A DNA stretch of 64,000 nt from Adineta steineri (taxonomy: Eukaryota > Rotifera > Eurotatoria > Adinetida > Adinetidae): contig CAJNOI010000034.1 in NCBI GenBank assembly GCA_905250115.1, positions 612,028 through 676,027 of the forward strand. Reading direction: 5' to 3'. The position numbers and the translations under genes were made by a program. The notes under the pieces are model-generated. The model was not told where the DNA came from, made no database searches, and was given only the letters and a program-made list of their open reading frames with translations. Of the stretch, positions 17,617 to 29,547 are shown piece after piece. Each line of letters starts with the position of its first letter. The first letter of the stretch is position 1.

Positions 17617-18119
17617 ATGGCTGGTGTCGCAAAATTATTTGATGGACATGTTCTTGATAAATCGAACAAAGAGATTAATCTTAATGATGATCAATATAAA
17701 GGAAAAGTAGTTGGTCTTTATTTTAGTGCTCATTGGTACGTTTAGTTTGTCTTGAAAAAGAAAAAAAAAGATTAGAAATTTTTTCTTTTTTTATCAGGTG
17801 TCCACCATGTCGTAATTTTACTCCAAAATTAGTTGAATTTTATAACAAACATGCACAAGAGAAAAATTTTGACATTATTTTTGTAAGTTCTGATCGTGAT
17901 GAAGCAGCTTTTAATGATTATTATAAAGATATGCCTTGGCTAGCATTATCTTTTAAAGATCGTAAAAATAAAGAGGAATTATCAAAAAAATTCAATATAT
18001 CTGGAATTCCAACATTAATTTTAATTGATGGTGATTCAGGGGATATTATTTGTACTGATGCAAGAAACTATATTCAACATGAAGATGAAAATGGTGACAA
18101 TTTTCCATGGAAATCATAA
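17617..18119 (+). CDS. Tryparedoxin/nucleoredoxin-like thioredoxin-fold protein
   Basis: Two exons, 17617-17735 and 17798-18119, give 146 residues. The intron splits the Trp codon just before the active site, so splicing creates WCPPC, the redox motif of tryparedoxin/nucleoredoxin-like proteins. Flanking features fit the family: [20 protein letters not shown], then FVSSDRDEAAFNDYYKDMPW, then the cis-proline segment FNISGIPTLILID. Length is that of a single-domain tryparedoxin-like protein and there is no signal peptide, so a cytosolic dithiol-disulfide oxidoreductase is likely. The partner is not indicated by neighbours. An AATAAA lies at about 18193, after the stop. Confidence 0.9.
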
Positions 18120-18514
18120 TAAACTATTTCCGTTGTTTTTTTCTTCACTGCCATTCATTTTAATATCACACAAAACTGCTTTAATTTCATTAAATAAAAT
18201 TTATATCATATAAAATATTGTCATTATGAAAGAGTTTTCTTAAGCATGAATGCCACTCAATATAAACAAAACTTTTGATCAAGATTCGGTCATAAGAGCG
18301 AAATTAAAATAGATTCAAAATAATTACAAAATTTCTTCTTCTCATGCGACCTCAATGGAAATTTCTATGACTAATGATGAAAAAATGACTTTGTATAATA
18401 TAGAGGTTTGAACAGTCATTCAATATAGCCATCTTTGTTATTAATTTTTGAATACATTATTTTACTTTTTTTCTACACTGAAGATATGCTTTCTTACAAA
18501 ACTGATGACAGTTA
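18120..18514. other. Intergenic, 3' flank of thioredoxin gene
   Basis: Poly(A)-signal-like AATAAA near 18193 and A+T-rich sequence up to the Tigger-type element. A short CATAAGAGCGAAATTAAAA at about 18291 resembles the interior of the adjacent TIR and may be a fragment of another copy. No gene. Confidence 0.4.
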
Positions 18515-19147
18515 CAGTCGAATCCACTTATTAGAGCTTTGTTTAGGTGCTTTTTTTGCGATTTTAGCCCGTATAAATGAGCTTGTTTATTTATACGACT
18601 ATAAATATGCATTTATGTTCTTCTTCTTTTCTTTTTTGTTAGTCAACCTCCAAGAATTTTTCCTTCTTCCTTTGTTCTATATATTGTTCCTCATTTTTCG
18701 TTGAATCTTTATTTTTCAAAGTCGATTGTGATAAGGAAGCCGAATGTTTTGGAAATCTCGCGAATGCCGAAATTTGCATTTCAGTGAAACTAAATCGGCA
18801 AGAAAAGGTCGATTTAGAGGAAGTAGAAGCCGGAATTGTTGATAAATCGATGCCTGATGTTTTTCATAAAGATGTGCTGCTGCATTTTTCGATAGTTCTC
18901 AAATATTTGGAAGAGAATTTTACAGATTATAATTCATATTATGATATCGAAGACATGATCGAAAAGAACGTTTTAATTAATTAGACTTAAAATAAACTTA
19001 TGTATGTGATATATACTAAATACTTAATAAATGTTGACAAGAATCAAGTTTTACACTGTTTCACATATAGTTCGCATAAAGGAGCGGTCTGGATATAAGA
19101 GCTACTTTTTGAGACGCTGACCGCGCTCTTATTAGCGGATTAGACTG
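18515..19147 (+). mobile_element. Internally deleted Tigger/pogo-type DNA transposon with TIRs and TA target duplication
   Basis: The left end CAGTCGAATCCACTTATTAG at 18515 is matched by the right end, whose reverse complement is CAGTCTAATCCGCTAATAAG, ending at 19147. Both are directly flanked by TA (18513-18514 and 19148-19149), the TA duplication of the Tc1/mariner/pogo class. The 633 bp body is far too short for a whole element (usually over 2 kb) and keeps only a C-terminal transposase piece (18721-18984). It is therefore a non-autonomous deletion derivative. Confidence 0.75.
18721..18984 (+). pseudogene. C-terminal transposase remnant inside the Tigger-like element
   Basis: An open frame of 87 codons and a stop, without a start codon. 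It is acidic and helical at the end (KVDLEEVEAGIVDKSMPDVF, then LKYLEENFTDYNSYYDIEDM), typical of the tail after the DDE domain in Tigger/pogo transposases. No catalytic residues are included. Its position between matching TIRs is the main support. Confidence 0.5.
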
Positions 19148-19506
19148 TATTGCTTTTCTCCTATGCTCAAGTCTTTCTTTCTTATATAGAAGTGTGTGCT
19201 ATATGTAGTATAAACCTATTCTGGAGATATAAAGTAGTATAGAAAACGGTGATAGAATTAGTTTCCAGTTCATTATCACAGCAACAAACACAAGATCTTT
19301 GTGTGTAAACAAAAAAAGAAAAGGTTATAATGCATGATGATCGAAGTACTTTTTTATTTGAATAAAATATAGATTCTCGAGTACATAACACACAGTATTA
19401 TAGGATGATATGCAATAAAATACTGTTCAGATAAATAAGCGATTAATGTCAAAAAAAAGTTTGTGTATTGATTTATTATTCAATTGTCTTTCTCTTCGCA
19501 GTATTA
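19148..19506. other. Intergenic, 3' flank of TRPA-like gene
   Basis: A+T-rich spacer after the transposon and before the stop codon of the minus-strand channel gene. Nothing else seen. Confidence 0.4.
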
Positions 19507-22500
19507 TCAGTCATCGTCGTTTGATGTTATTTTGAGTTTGATATCGTCCTGAATTTTTTCGTCGAAGAAATGGTTCTTCGTGTAGTGCCATGCTTTTTGA
19601 CAGCAACCATGTGCTCTTTGATCAAATGTTAACAAGGCAACAGGTTGAGAAGACATACGTGATTTTCTATTCCAATATTTGCAACAACATACAAATTTTA
19701 TGAATCGATGAAACTGTAAACGTAGGATTTCACCATCTGACACAAAATTGTAGAGCATCTGATTGCGCCAACGAGTACCTTCATCCATTAAAGTTGGAAT
19801 TTCACCAACGGCGAGACCTAACAGAGAAAAATATGTCATCATTGTGAAGATTTTATGGAACTCGAATTGTTTAACTTATAGTCTTTCACCTAAAAGATAT
19901 GTCAATAAAGACTATTTTATCGTGTTACTGACGCTACAATAATGTCTGACTCTTCTTTACTGCTTTTGCCCCGTCATAAAAGAAAAATGATTAGTTTAAT
20001 TCTCTTGGACTGGAACTTTTGGACAATTTATACTCAGAATTTTTCTCAACTACTTGGTGAATAGATTGCTAAATATGAGAATCTAAAATAATGATTTGGA
20101 AGAGTTCTCTTACCAATCATGAGATTAACAATAAAAATGCAGAAAACAATGGCTGTCAAAATAATAATGACATAGACAAGCTTGTAATATGCTACTTGGT
20201 CAGGTGTGCTGTAAAGTCGACTCTCATAACCAAGATCGAACATCATTAAACTTGTACGTAAAAGTGCTTCAATAGGCGTAGCGAACACAGGCTGATTTTG
20301 CAATAACATCCAGTATGTAAAACCGAATCCACAGATAATAATTAACAATACAGGTAGAAAGCGGAGAAACTTGACACAGATGACTTGAAGCATAGCTACA
20401 TAGATACCAACACCTAGCCAAGGAATACAACGAACATAAGTGAGAAGATTCATCCAACAGAGAAAAAGACCCATAGCTCCAATCTGATACTGGATAGGAC
20501 ACCGAAAGATCACTGGATTTTGCCAGTCGTACCAGTCTAGTATATATACGAAGGAAAGCACGAGAGCAGCACCTTCTAAATAGTAAGCCCCAATGCGGAA
20601 GACCTTTGGAAAGAGAGCAATAATTTGAATACCATTCTTGACAATGAACACCGAAAAAAAAAATACAAAGCTCGTTTAAGCCTTATATATGCATCGGTCT
20701 TTAACGCTTCGGTAACGTTCCGCAAGATGAGATTGTTTGCAACCTGTTCACATGTATCAATATCCAACGTCATATTGAAACCAGCTAAGTCATAGAAATA
20801 CTGAGGATGCTTCCCGCTGAGGATCGTCGCAGTCCACAAACCGAGCAAAACAAGGTAAAAGAGGAATGAGAACGACAACCAGTATGTGCTAAATCGTCGA
20901 AACATCTTTTTACGTAACAAGATATGAAACTGATGTGCCATTAATTTCGAATAGGCCGATTGTTGAGAAACTATGATTAGAGGATGATTTCGAACAAGTG
21001 TGTAAGCATCACGTGTATACGGCTCGCAAGCACTAACATTTTCGACACCAACAGTTGTGTTACAACAATCAATACTGCAGCAACAATCATAAATGGCATT
21101 GAAGCCGAGTTTATGGCATCGAACTTTGCATGATCTATCTTCAAGAGGTAACTCTGCACCTATTCAAAGAAATATTTTTCATGCGAACACAAAAAAATGA
21201 TTACTATCGTCGCTGAAACGGTTGTAGACTCATCTGACTTAGAACACTGCAAGATCTTACTGAAATCGGTGTTTTCTATACGAATATTTCAGTGGGTTCT
21301 TTAGTTACATCAGATACTCCATCAATTTTTTAATTCAGCCTTTAAAATTTTTGTCTCAAACTTCACTATTGTATAGGCATATAAAAAAACAAGTTTGATT
21401 TTTTCGAACCGTAATGTATATAAAAGACTTTGTGTAACTGTATTTCTCATTTGTGATGACTAACTATTTTTATGCGAGTTCATCATCTCAACGATAATGA
21501 GTTACTTTTTGTTGAAATTGTCAGAATATTCCTTCATTTACCAGATCTGTTATAAGCAAAGTTTCAGGTCACAATAGATTGATTCATTTTTTGAATACTT
21601 TTGTATAGGTCAAAAGTGGACAAAGCAATGGATACTCTACAATAAAGCACTATTGAACTAAGTTCATGTCTAAGTGTTTTGCTTTTCAACTTTTATATTG
21701 TGGTATATAAGTGAGCTGCATTTTTGATTATCTGAAACGTCTCTATCATTAGATGATTAGATCGATTACTATGCAATAGGTTAGTGTAAAACTGGCCAAC
21801 ACTTTAGTAAAATTCAAATCGTTTTTTCTAAGAATAATGTCATTTTGTGTAAGCCTTATGAGATCGAATGATTAATGCAATGCATACAAACTTGAATTTT
21901 GTTTATCAACATACCTTGTTTATACCACTCTTTGACTGTATACATATCTTCATAGAATTCATAATCGTAGATCTCCTGGGATACTTTTTGACCTGCACCA
22001 CCAACTTTTCGTGTTAGTTTTTCTTCTATTGTCCAAAGAGCTACATCAGGCATGTAACGAATAAGTTTTCGCATTGGTGTATCATAAGCATCGGTGCCTT
22101 CGATGGGTTGTGCATTGCGCATCATTTCTTGCCAGTTGGAACGCTGTAAAAGATATTTGACTATTTCCACGTGCTGCTTTTGAATACAAATTTCGAGACA
22201 ATTCAAAAGTTGTGCGTTACGTATTGTTGTTGAGGCCCCCTTCTCGATCAGATACTCGACTACATCAAGATGTCCAAATTCACAAGCAATATGGAGCGGA
22301 GTGAGTCGCCGGTCACCAATGGCATCAACTTCTATACGCACAGTTTCAATCAAATATTTGAGCACTTCAAGTTCTGAACAAAAAAATAAAAAGATATTTT
22401 TCATCAAACAGTTTCGATTCTATGCAAACCAAATCGATGCATGTAGTATTACTTACCTTTAATGCCTCCATTCTTAGCCGCTATATGTAAACAAGTAAAT

Positions 22501-25023
22501 CTGTTATTGTTGGTTGTTACATACAATCCTTTCATACGATCGTATCGATCGTCTGGCGGGATCAGTTCCCACATTAATTCAAGGATATGAACATTTCCCT
22601 GTTCACTCGCTTCGTGAGCCACTGTTGTGCCTCGACGATTTTTAATAGATAAGAAGTCGAGTATTAGTGAAATATTTTCATTGATTAGTTTTTTCCAAAT
22701 TTCTAGTTCTTTTTTAGTATATATCTGAGCCACTAAATGCAATGGAAGGTTACCATTGCTATCTTGTGTTTCCATTAACTTTTTGATGTTTTTATCAGAG
22801 AGTTTGCCGATGATTATATTGAGAATATCAGATGACACTTGACGCTTAGCACAAATATGCAAGATATTATCCTGTTCTACAGCTCCAACTGTCAGTAGAG
22901 GTAATTGATGCTCACCGTCTATGTTCTAAATAATAAAATGTAGTCTATGGTTTAACTATTTTGGAAAGCAATGGGCATCTTAATATATCACTATAATGTG
23001 TTTTTGAGATACATATGTTTCTAACTAGATGAGAACCAGTGCATAATACACAGTTTTGATAAAAATACTAACTAAGTGATACTATTGAATTTATTGTATT
23101 TCGAGAAAATTAAATCAAAATTGGTAGATCTACGATTGAAATTATAAATGAAAATTATAACGGATTTATGATTCTTACGGAGCTACATGAAGACAAAAAC
23201 ACTAGCTATATCATTGTGGAAATATTCTTTTCGTTAGACAGACCTTATAAATGATACTAATTGCTTACAGTTACGAATCATGTATATTATTTCGGTTTAT
23301 CAATGTTTTTGCTTATTATGATTAAAAGAAAATGAAAGTATACTTTGATCAATTCTTGAACACAGGCGATTGAGTTGTAAAATATCGCTGTCAGTAATGG
23401 TGTATACTCAGCGCAGTTAATCTTGCTGGTGTATCCTTTTGGTGCTGGTCTATTTATAAGCCATCGAAGAAGAGCTACATTGTCGTAACGACACGCAAGA
23501 TGAATTATTTGTTCTTTAATTTCAGGCGAAGATATTTCGAAAAGGTGTTCTAAATGATCAAACGGCTGACATTGTCTACGTCGAGCAACCATGTCAAATA
23601 CGATCAGAATTTGTGTTTTATCTTTTGTTGTGTCAATAAATATTTTCATGAGAGCATACTTGAATATTTGTTGTCCTTCCTTCTGATCGATTGATGATGG
23701 ACGTGTAATCGCTGGATGAGCTGCTAAAAAGACAAGAGGTGTTCTGTTGTCTAGCGTGCAAAGATTGAAAAAATCTTTCTCTTTCGCTAATGGTTCATTC
23801 GTTATATATTCCACTAGAGAATAAAGTTGTTCTGCATTTATCGGATTAACAGGAAACACAGCAAAATGCAGTACACTTGCGTTGAATTTGCTTAATACCT
23901 ATACAGAAAGATAAAATCCTTATAATATAGAATTTATATTTACATCAACTTTGGCTCCATGATGAATCAAATACTTGATATAGCGAAGTCGACCTCGCAT
24001 TGCAGCCATATGCAATGGGGTGCGACCTTCATCATCTGCATGATTGACATCGGCACCACGTTCTTCAACAAGGAATCTGATCAGATCAGGAAACTTTGTA
24101 ATGCTTCCCTGTTAACATATAGAAAACACATATGTGTACGTATACTTAATACGTTCGACAACGTCTATATATAATAGGACCTTTGAACGTAAGTTCTTTC
24201 TACATGTACGCTCACAATAGCTTTTAAAACTCTCCAGTCATCTTATACTACACGTAAGGAGGTAACTAGGACATAAGCGAAATAATTCACTTTCAAACTC
24301 TTGACAAATTCGACGAAAGCATCTGGTTCTGGACTAGAATCGGACTATTCAATGACTGTAAATTAGAATTCTTCCCTTATGTAATTCATACGTAAATACT
24401 TACATCTCCTATACCTTGCCATATACAATTCGATTGAGATACTACATGTAAAACATTTTCACCATTACCACCGAGAATGTTAATATCTATATTATTATTA
24501 GTTGAAATCACAAATATTGTTCATTTCGATATAAAATAATAACATACCGCATTTAGAATATTTCTTTTTTTTGGATGTTAATTTACGACATAACTCCTCA
24601 TTATTACAGTCAACAGCATAATGAAGAGCTGCCCATTGTTTTTCGTCATCGAGAGTACTGATCATTTTCTTCAACTTACTGTCTGAAATCTTTTCGTCTA
24701 CGACTACACCCATAAATAGATTCCATTTTTTTGGATATTCTTTCAGATCTTCCTCCGAGGCAGCCTATACAAAGTTTATTAAATAAATAAGGACAGGATT
24801 CTTTTTGAGTTAGATAAATGTCTATTACCTCGAAGAGAAGCTCTTGAGCTGATTTTGCTTCTGATCGATCATAGTTGATCAACAGCCACTTTTCGCATTC
24901 TCGTCGAGATCCGAGTTGTTCATCGTTGGCGAGTTGAGGCGGTAAGTGAACAGGTGTAACTACGATTGTGTCTGGCACTGACTGCACCGATAAGTCATCC
25001 CAATTAGACGTATTCCGAGACAT
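19507..25023 (-). CDS. TRPA-like ankyrin-repeat cation channel (one frame break)
   Basis: Ten exons: 25023-24829, 24764-24548, 24486-24404, 24344-24291, 24108-23944, 23898-23344, 22925-22457, 22373-21915, 21159-20114, 19817-19507; about 1185 residues if the frame is intact. The N-terminal half has ankyrin repeats (EGRTPLHMAAMRGRLRYIKY; NRFTCLHIAAKNG; RLTPLHIACEFGHLDVVEYL). Exon 9 holds the membrane region: a first hydrophobic helix (SFSFLFYLVLLGLW), several more, a pore-like segment ALLRTSLMMFDLGYE, and the last helix FIVNLMIG. This joins exon 10 as NLMIGLAVGEIP, the TRPA1 signature after S6. Expected role: plasma-membrane non-selective cation channel in sensory responses. In exon 9 a run of ten A on the plus strand (20654-20663) puts the two halves in different frames; adding one base restores it. 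This is probably an assembly error, otherwise a null allele. Confidence 0.85.
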
Positions 25024-26503
25024 GTGTTAGTCTATAGGGAAGATTAACCTTGAAAATTTTTCATCGTATTTAGGAGATCTAAAGGTAAAGTCTATGTGAA
25101 AAAAGGCTCGTATAGCGTCGGAGACAAAAGATTTTTTGCGATTTTTTATCTTAACTTAGAGGTCTGATCGAACCATACTCAAAACCAAAATATCAAATTA
25201 TTTGGTCTAATCAGTAAAAAATATGAGTAAAATCAACATTAAAGGCTCTTTAACCTTATTTTCACTCACATTTTTCACTGATTAAGTCAAATTGGTTGAT
25301 ATTTTAAATTTGACTATGACTCAAACAGACCTCTCAGTTGAGATTAAAAAGTTCGAAAAAGAAAATATTTTTCTCCGGTGACCTTCTCATAAAATAGAAG
25401 TCTTCTCTCAAGGACTCTCTTTTGAGTGCAATTCAAAATAAAGATTTTCTCTAGGAATAAATCCTTCAATTTCTCCCAAAATTCAGTTAAAGTTAATAAT
25501 AAATCATAAAGAAATTATACTACTGACTAAAACATGTTTCATTCTTGAAACGTTCCATCTTTGATTAATTTGCTCGTATATATATTTTCCATTAAATTCA
25601 TGTAAATTGATTTTATGTTTTGACTGGCAAATCAACAGTAATTGACGAAACGTTTCAAGGATAAGATATATTTTAGTTGGTAGCAGTTTCCTAATTATTG
25701 ATTATTAGATGTATTGAACGTAAAATAAAAAAGCTTTCAGCGCAATTCCTTCAAGATTAAAAGTGTGAAAACGATGTAACTGATTATGCTTATGGGAAAC
25801 ATAGCTTATATCTATGACTTTGGAACATACCTATTGTAATTAATGTTGTTTCATCATTACATCTGTCCCAGTCTGTGATATATCTTGTAGCCTTGTCAGT
25901 CATGGTCTGTGGGAGGAGAGAGGGGGATGGATCAGATTTCTACCCTTAAACACTTCAACACTCCTTCTAGATTGTGTTTCATATAAGAGGAGACAACTTC
26001 AATATTTCAATATGTGATCAATTGGAATTTTTTTAGGAGTATATATCAAAAAGAAAAGTATGTTGAGCTGCCAATGTCAGGTGATTATACTCACGACGTA
26101 TTTTATTATTTGAATAACTACTAGAAAATATGCATCTTTTGAAACACACCAATTCTCTTTTTCTCTTAACTCAAAATCAATTAAAATATACTATTTCTTT
26201 TTCGTTTTATATGCATTGCATTGTTTACAATAATACTGCGTTGGCTGAAATAACAATACTATGGAAATTGATTGTCTTCCTTTTTATTTTATTTCTTTCT
26301 CTAGATGTAACTACAAAAAGTGCAAGAAGTGGTAGATATTCTTCAAGAACTTGTGCACATAAAAGAATAGTAAATTAGTTAAAAAAAATTAAACAAATAA
26401 TATACTCTTTTTTGATGACTAATAGTATCCATATTCTTCTTTTTTCTTATGAAGCAAGATACGGCTTTCTTTCTCAAAAAACATAAAAAGAGTATCCGAT
26501 GAT
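25024..26503. other. Intergenic with one MITE-like inverted repeat
   Basis: Upstream of the TRPA-like gene. Holds the inverted repeat at 25115-25381. The rest is A+T-rich with no recognisable gene; the frame at 26130-26378 has no family resemblance. Confidence 0.4.
25115..25381. mobile_element. MITE-like imperfect inverted repeat, ~125 bp arms
   Basis: Left arm (about 25115-25237) starts GTCGGAGACAAAAGATTTT and contains AGAGGTCTGATCGAACCATA and CTAATCAGTAAAAAATATGA. The reverse complement of the right arm (25381 back to about 25263) contains AGAGGTCTGTTTGAGTCATA and TTAATCAGTGAAAAATGTGA at matching positions. The arms meet with a spacer of about 25 bp. No ORF. It looks like an aged hairpin MITE; target duplication not resolved. 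Confidence 0.6.
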
Positions 26504-26590
26504 GAGGGTGTGGGTGTGGGTGTGAGTGTCTGGTGGCTGTCGCTACTTTATTTATCTAACCCCACATTCACTCTCACCCTCACCTGCATC
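26504..26590. repeat. Telomere-like G/C island 3
   Basis: GAGGGTGTGGGTGTGGGTGT, then core GGTGGCTGTCGCTACTTTAT, then AACCCCACATTCACTCTCAC. The core is shared with islands at 26935 and 48386, so the unit is a repeat family and not random enrichment. Confidence 0.65.
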
Positions 26591-27229
26591 CTTTTTTGAA
26601 ACAGTGGATGGGATAAAGAAAAAGCTTCCCACAATATTTGTAAACAAACCGCACGAATTGTATTGCAAGAATAATGCAAAGAGAATCGATACTTTTTTTA
26701 AAATTATTCTTGTAATATATTTGTAGCAATATTTCTTTGGTTTCGGTAGCAGAGGAGAATAACTTTTGTCTTCACGATCTTTTTTTGGTTTCTTATTTGA
26801 TTAGTGTAGAGAATCATCACTGGTTTATTTACTAATTCGATTCTCGCTTACTAGCATCGAATAAAAAATTCTTTTTCTCTCGATAAGAACAGAATTTCAT
26901 CCGATTTTTCTTTCCGAGAAAGGCACGCTTGCAAGGGTGTCGGTGTAGGTGAACGTGTAGATTTGGGTGTGGGAGTGTGCGTGTGGGTATGGATGTTGCT
27001 AGTTTGTTTTTCTGACATATATACCCTACAATCGCACCCTCATCCGCAACCATCGTTAACCACACCTACACCCTCAAGATTTACAGTACTTGTATATTGT
27101 TCATCAGATGAAAGTTTTTAAAATGTACCGGAATATGCATCAACTATAATTTGAGTTCCGTCTTTGTTCACAAACATACGATTACTCTGGCTCATCATGA
27201 ACAAATAAAGAAAATTAATTTAAAATAAA
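26591..27229. other. Gap containing telomere-like island 4
   Basis: No gene. Low-complexity A+T sequence around the island at 26935-27077. Confidence 0.4.
26935..27077. repeat. Telomere-like G/C island 4
   Basis: A long G-rich arm (GGGTGTCGGTGTAGGTGAAC, TTGGGTGTGGGAGTGTGCGT), core GATGTTGCTAGTTTGTTTTT then CTGACATATATACCC, then C-rich arm (CGCACCCTCATCCGCAACCA, CCACACCTACACCCTCAAG). The core and C-rich arm align with the island at 48386-48482. Confidence 0.7.
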
Positions 27230-27325
27230 AGGATCATAATAATAACAATAATAATAGTAATAAAAAGAATAGAGAATGCGTGTATAATAAGAATAAGAAT
27301 AACAATATCAATAATAATAAAAAGG
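27230..27325. repeat. AAT/AATAAG microsatellite-like tract
   Basis: Imperfect runs of ATA/AAT and AATAAG units in two blocks separated by AGAGAATGCGTGTATA. Simple-sequence DNA. Confidence 0.7.
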
Positions 27326-27385
27326 ATAAAGGATCCGTGTATACTTTGATAAGCGCACGAGGAGAAACGATCAGATGATTACATG

Positions 27386-27410
27386 CATATGATGTGGATC
27401 ACATCATATG
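27386..27410. promoter_or_regulatory. Perfect interrupted palindrome (candidate protein-binding site)
   Basis: CATATGATGTG, spacer GAT, CACATCATATG: both 11-base arms match exactly. It lies 75-100 bp upstream of a TATA-like sequence. A dimeric regulator site is possible; no protein can be named. Confidence 0.35.
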
Positions 27411-27629
27411 GTACTTTCGTATCATGTGATTACATTCGTATCATGTGCCATTTTCTAGAGCAAAATGCTGAATATTCCAAGTACTATATAAGGGATGAGA
27501 AATATTCAGTAGGTATGCGATTTCTTAGATGAAATATAGATACTCACTACCACACTCCAGTCTAGAAATCGTCATAGCTAGTCACCAGCTTCCTACTTTT
27601 TCTTAAGCAAATACGGTGACGGTGTTTGA

Positions 27630-27840
27630 AGACTCACAGTCAGTGCTGGAATGCTTCATATATAAGATTCGAATCTTCAGCAGCTTTTTGTAGTGCCCAT
27701 CATTTTAAAGCTCTATCACGAACAGGTAAAATAGTATCTCGAACTTCTTCGAACATATCATATACAAAATCATCGATGATTTGTAGCTTTTCTTGTTTAG
27801 TACCATCTTGTTCAACATAGTGACGAAAACGAGTAATATA
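27630..27840 (-). pseudogene. Tigger-like transposase N-terminal fragment, with stops
   Basis: The minus strand reads YITRFRHYVEQDGTKQEKLQ, then FVYDMFEEVRDTILPVRDRA, then LK, a TGA, and WALQKAAEDSN. The LPV-x-D-x(3-4)-[stop]-WALQKA pattern matches the CENPB/Tc5-type helix-turn-helix region that precedes the DDE domain in Tigger-like transposases; the TGA replaces one residue before WALQKA. Two further stops bound the stretch. No catalytic part or TIR nearby. Same general class as the remnant at 5565-6160. Confidence 0.5.
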
Positions 27841-28063
27841 CTATCGATCAAAAACAGATTTGAACTGATGTTGAGTAGACCTCCATTTAGATATATGATA
27901 GATTAAACTTGTACTATGTATAAAGAACATTATTCGTACAGTTATTTTATTAGATAGTTTGACTTCAATATACATTTTTGAATATTTCTAGAATTCACTA
28001 ATTTATACTATTAATAAAGAAAACTTTCTTTTCTCCTACAATACAAATTGTCTTATTATCAAA

Positions 28064-29547
28064 ATGGTTTATCAACAACAAAGAAAAGTTTTTGTTTGTG
28101 TTGCAATGATTATTATGATCATGAATTGTTTAACAATCAACGCATCACCGGTTGATCCAAAGAATAATATTGAAAAAAGAGAAGCAAATGATGGTAAGTT
28201 ATTAGGAGTGTGTTTATCAGGATTTTATGCTGAGAATTCTTTTTTTCTCATATCTTAACTAATTAAGAGAATATTTGATAAAGTATACAACTATCTTGAG
28301 CGTGTGGGGTTGGATGCATGTCTGTTATTCAGCTAAGTCTACCTCAGTGATATCTATGATGAGTATACTCTCAGAAACAAACAGAAGTTATCACAAATCT
28401 TTAATAATTCCTCAGAATTTTCCATTGAAATAATTCAATGAAAAAGAGTTGTTTGAAGAACTAGTATTATTTTAGAAACAAAATGTAATGTGAAACTATT
28501 TTTAACTACAATAATAAACTCTTTCGAAAATATATCATATATGTTTATTTTTTAAGGTCATCCGACGGCACACCAAGCAACAAGGTAAAACACGTAAAAT
28601 ATGTTTTCTAAAATGTTTTTGGGTAGAAAAAGTATATAGAGATAGACTTCTTAATGTTTGTATTGTATATATATCAGGCTAATATTGTATTGATGTTAGT
28701 TGTAAATGAAATTCTATGATTAGTATGACTTTAAATATTAATGAATTCACTATGATCATGAGTAATGATGGAACTGATACAACAAGACATGCACCAAACC
28801 CAAACCATTTGGATTTTGTGCATGTCTAAATACAACCTAGTTTATTCTATAACATATAAAATGTTTTATAGAAAACTCTGAAAAATTCTTTCCTTTGATA
28901 TACATATAGAGTGAACTCATCATATGAAAATCAACTTAGTCGTTATTTATTTCTCAATTGTAATCAATGAAGAAAAAGCCATGAACACTAGATAATTTAG
29001 GATAGTCATATACTGAACCAATTTCTAGCAAAGGAATTTGGTATCAGTATGTCACATAGAATCTTCATCCGATATTCTTCTAGCAATTATTTTTATACCC
29101 AAAAGTTCTTATAAAATACTAGTGGTTTCATGAAGGTTTCTACCACTGTTGATATCTACTATTTTTTGTTTGAGTTAGATGTTCTCAGTTACCTTCACGA
29201 TCGTTTGAATTTCAATAGATTAATGTGCTTAAAACTAATATTCAGGCAAAACATGATGATAATCAAGAAATAAGTATATATAGATAATGTTCGTGCTTTT
29301 TTCTTGTAGTGCATCAGCTTTTATTTGTCCAGAAGAAGATATAGCCGAAACGCAGTGTTTGGGAGATAAACATTGTCTCTATTCAAATCCACAAAATTGT
29401 AATTCATACATCCAATGCACAGTAAACGCTGATCAAGTAACCGGCACTCCCGTAGTTATGTCTTGTGCAGCAAGTTTGGAATGGAACGATAATACAAAAG
29501 AATGTGATTATCCCGCAAATTCAACTTGTCCATCGGGAAAGAAGTAA
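28064..29547 (+). CDS. Secreted single-domain chitin-binding (peritrophin-A/CBM14) protein
   Basis: Three exons, 28064-28193, 28557-28584 and 29310-29547, in consistent phase, encode 131 residues. The N-terminus (QRKVFVCVAMIIMIMNCLTI then NASP) is a clear signal peptide. The third exon carries about 75 residues with six cysteines in the chitin-binding type 2 pattern (C-PEEDIAETQ-C ... C-NSYIQ-C ... SC ... CDYP ... C) and the core aromatics. The mature protein is little more than the chitin-binding domain, so it probably coats chitin in the trophi, gut lining or egg shell. The 28 bp middle exon is supported only by splice signals and phase. Confidence 0.8.

Larger units (their letters stand above)
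27326..28063. other. 5' flank of chitin-binding gene
   Basis: Contains a perfect 11-bp-arm palindrome (27386-27410), a direct repeat TTCGTATCATGTGATTACAT / TTCGTATCATGTGCC, a TATA-like TATATAAGGG near 27485, and a dead transposase fragment on the minus strand (27630-27840). Which gene the TATA-like box serves is unknown. Confidence 0.4.

Noticed and set aside
18435..18704. Hydrophobic plus-strand frame
   Set aside because: Crosses the TIR boundary of the Tigger-like element and is Phe/Leu-rich A+T sequence; not a gene.
26832..27065. Minus-strand frame with Pro/His/Thr-rich part
   Set aside because: Runs through a telomere-like island; composition follows the repeat.
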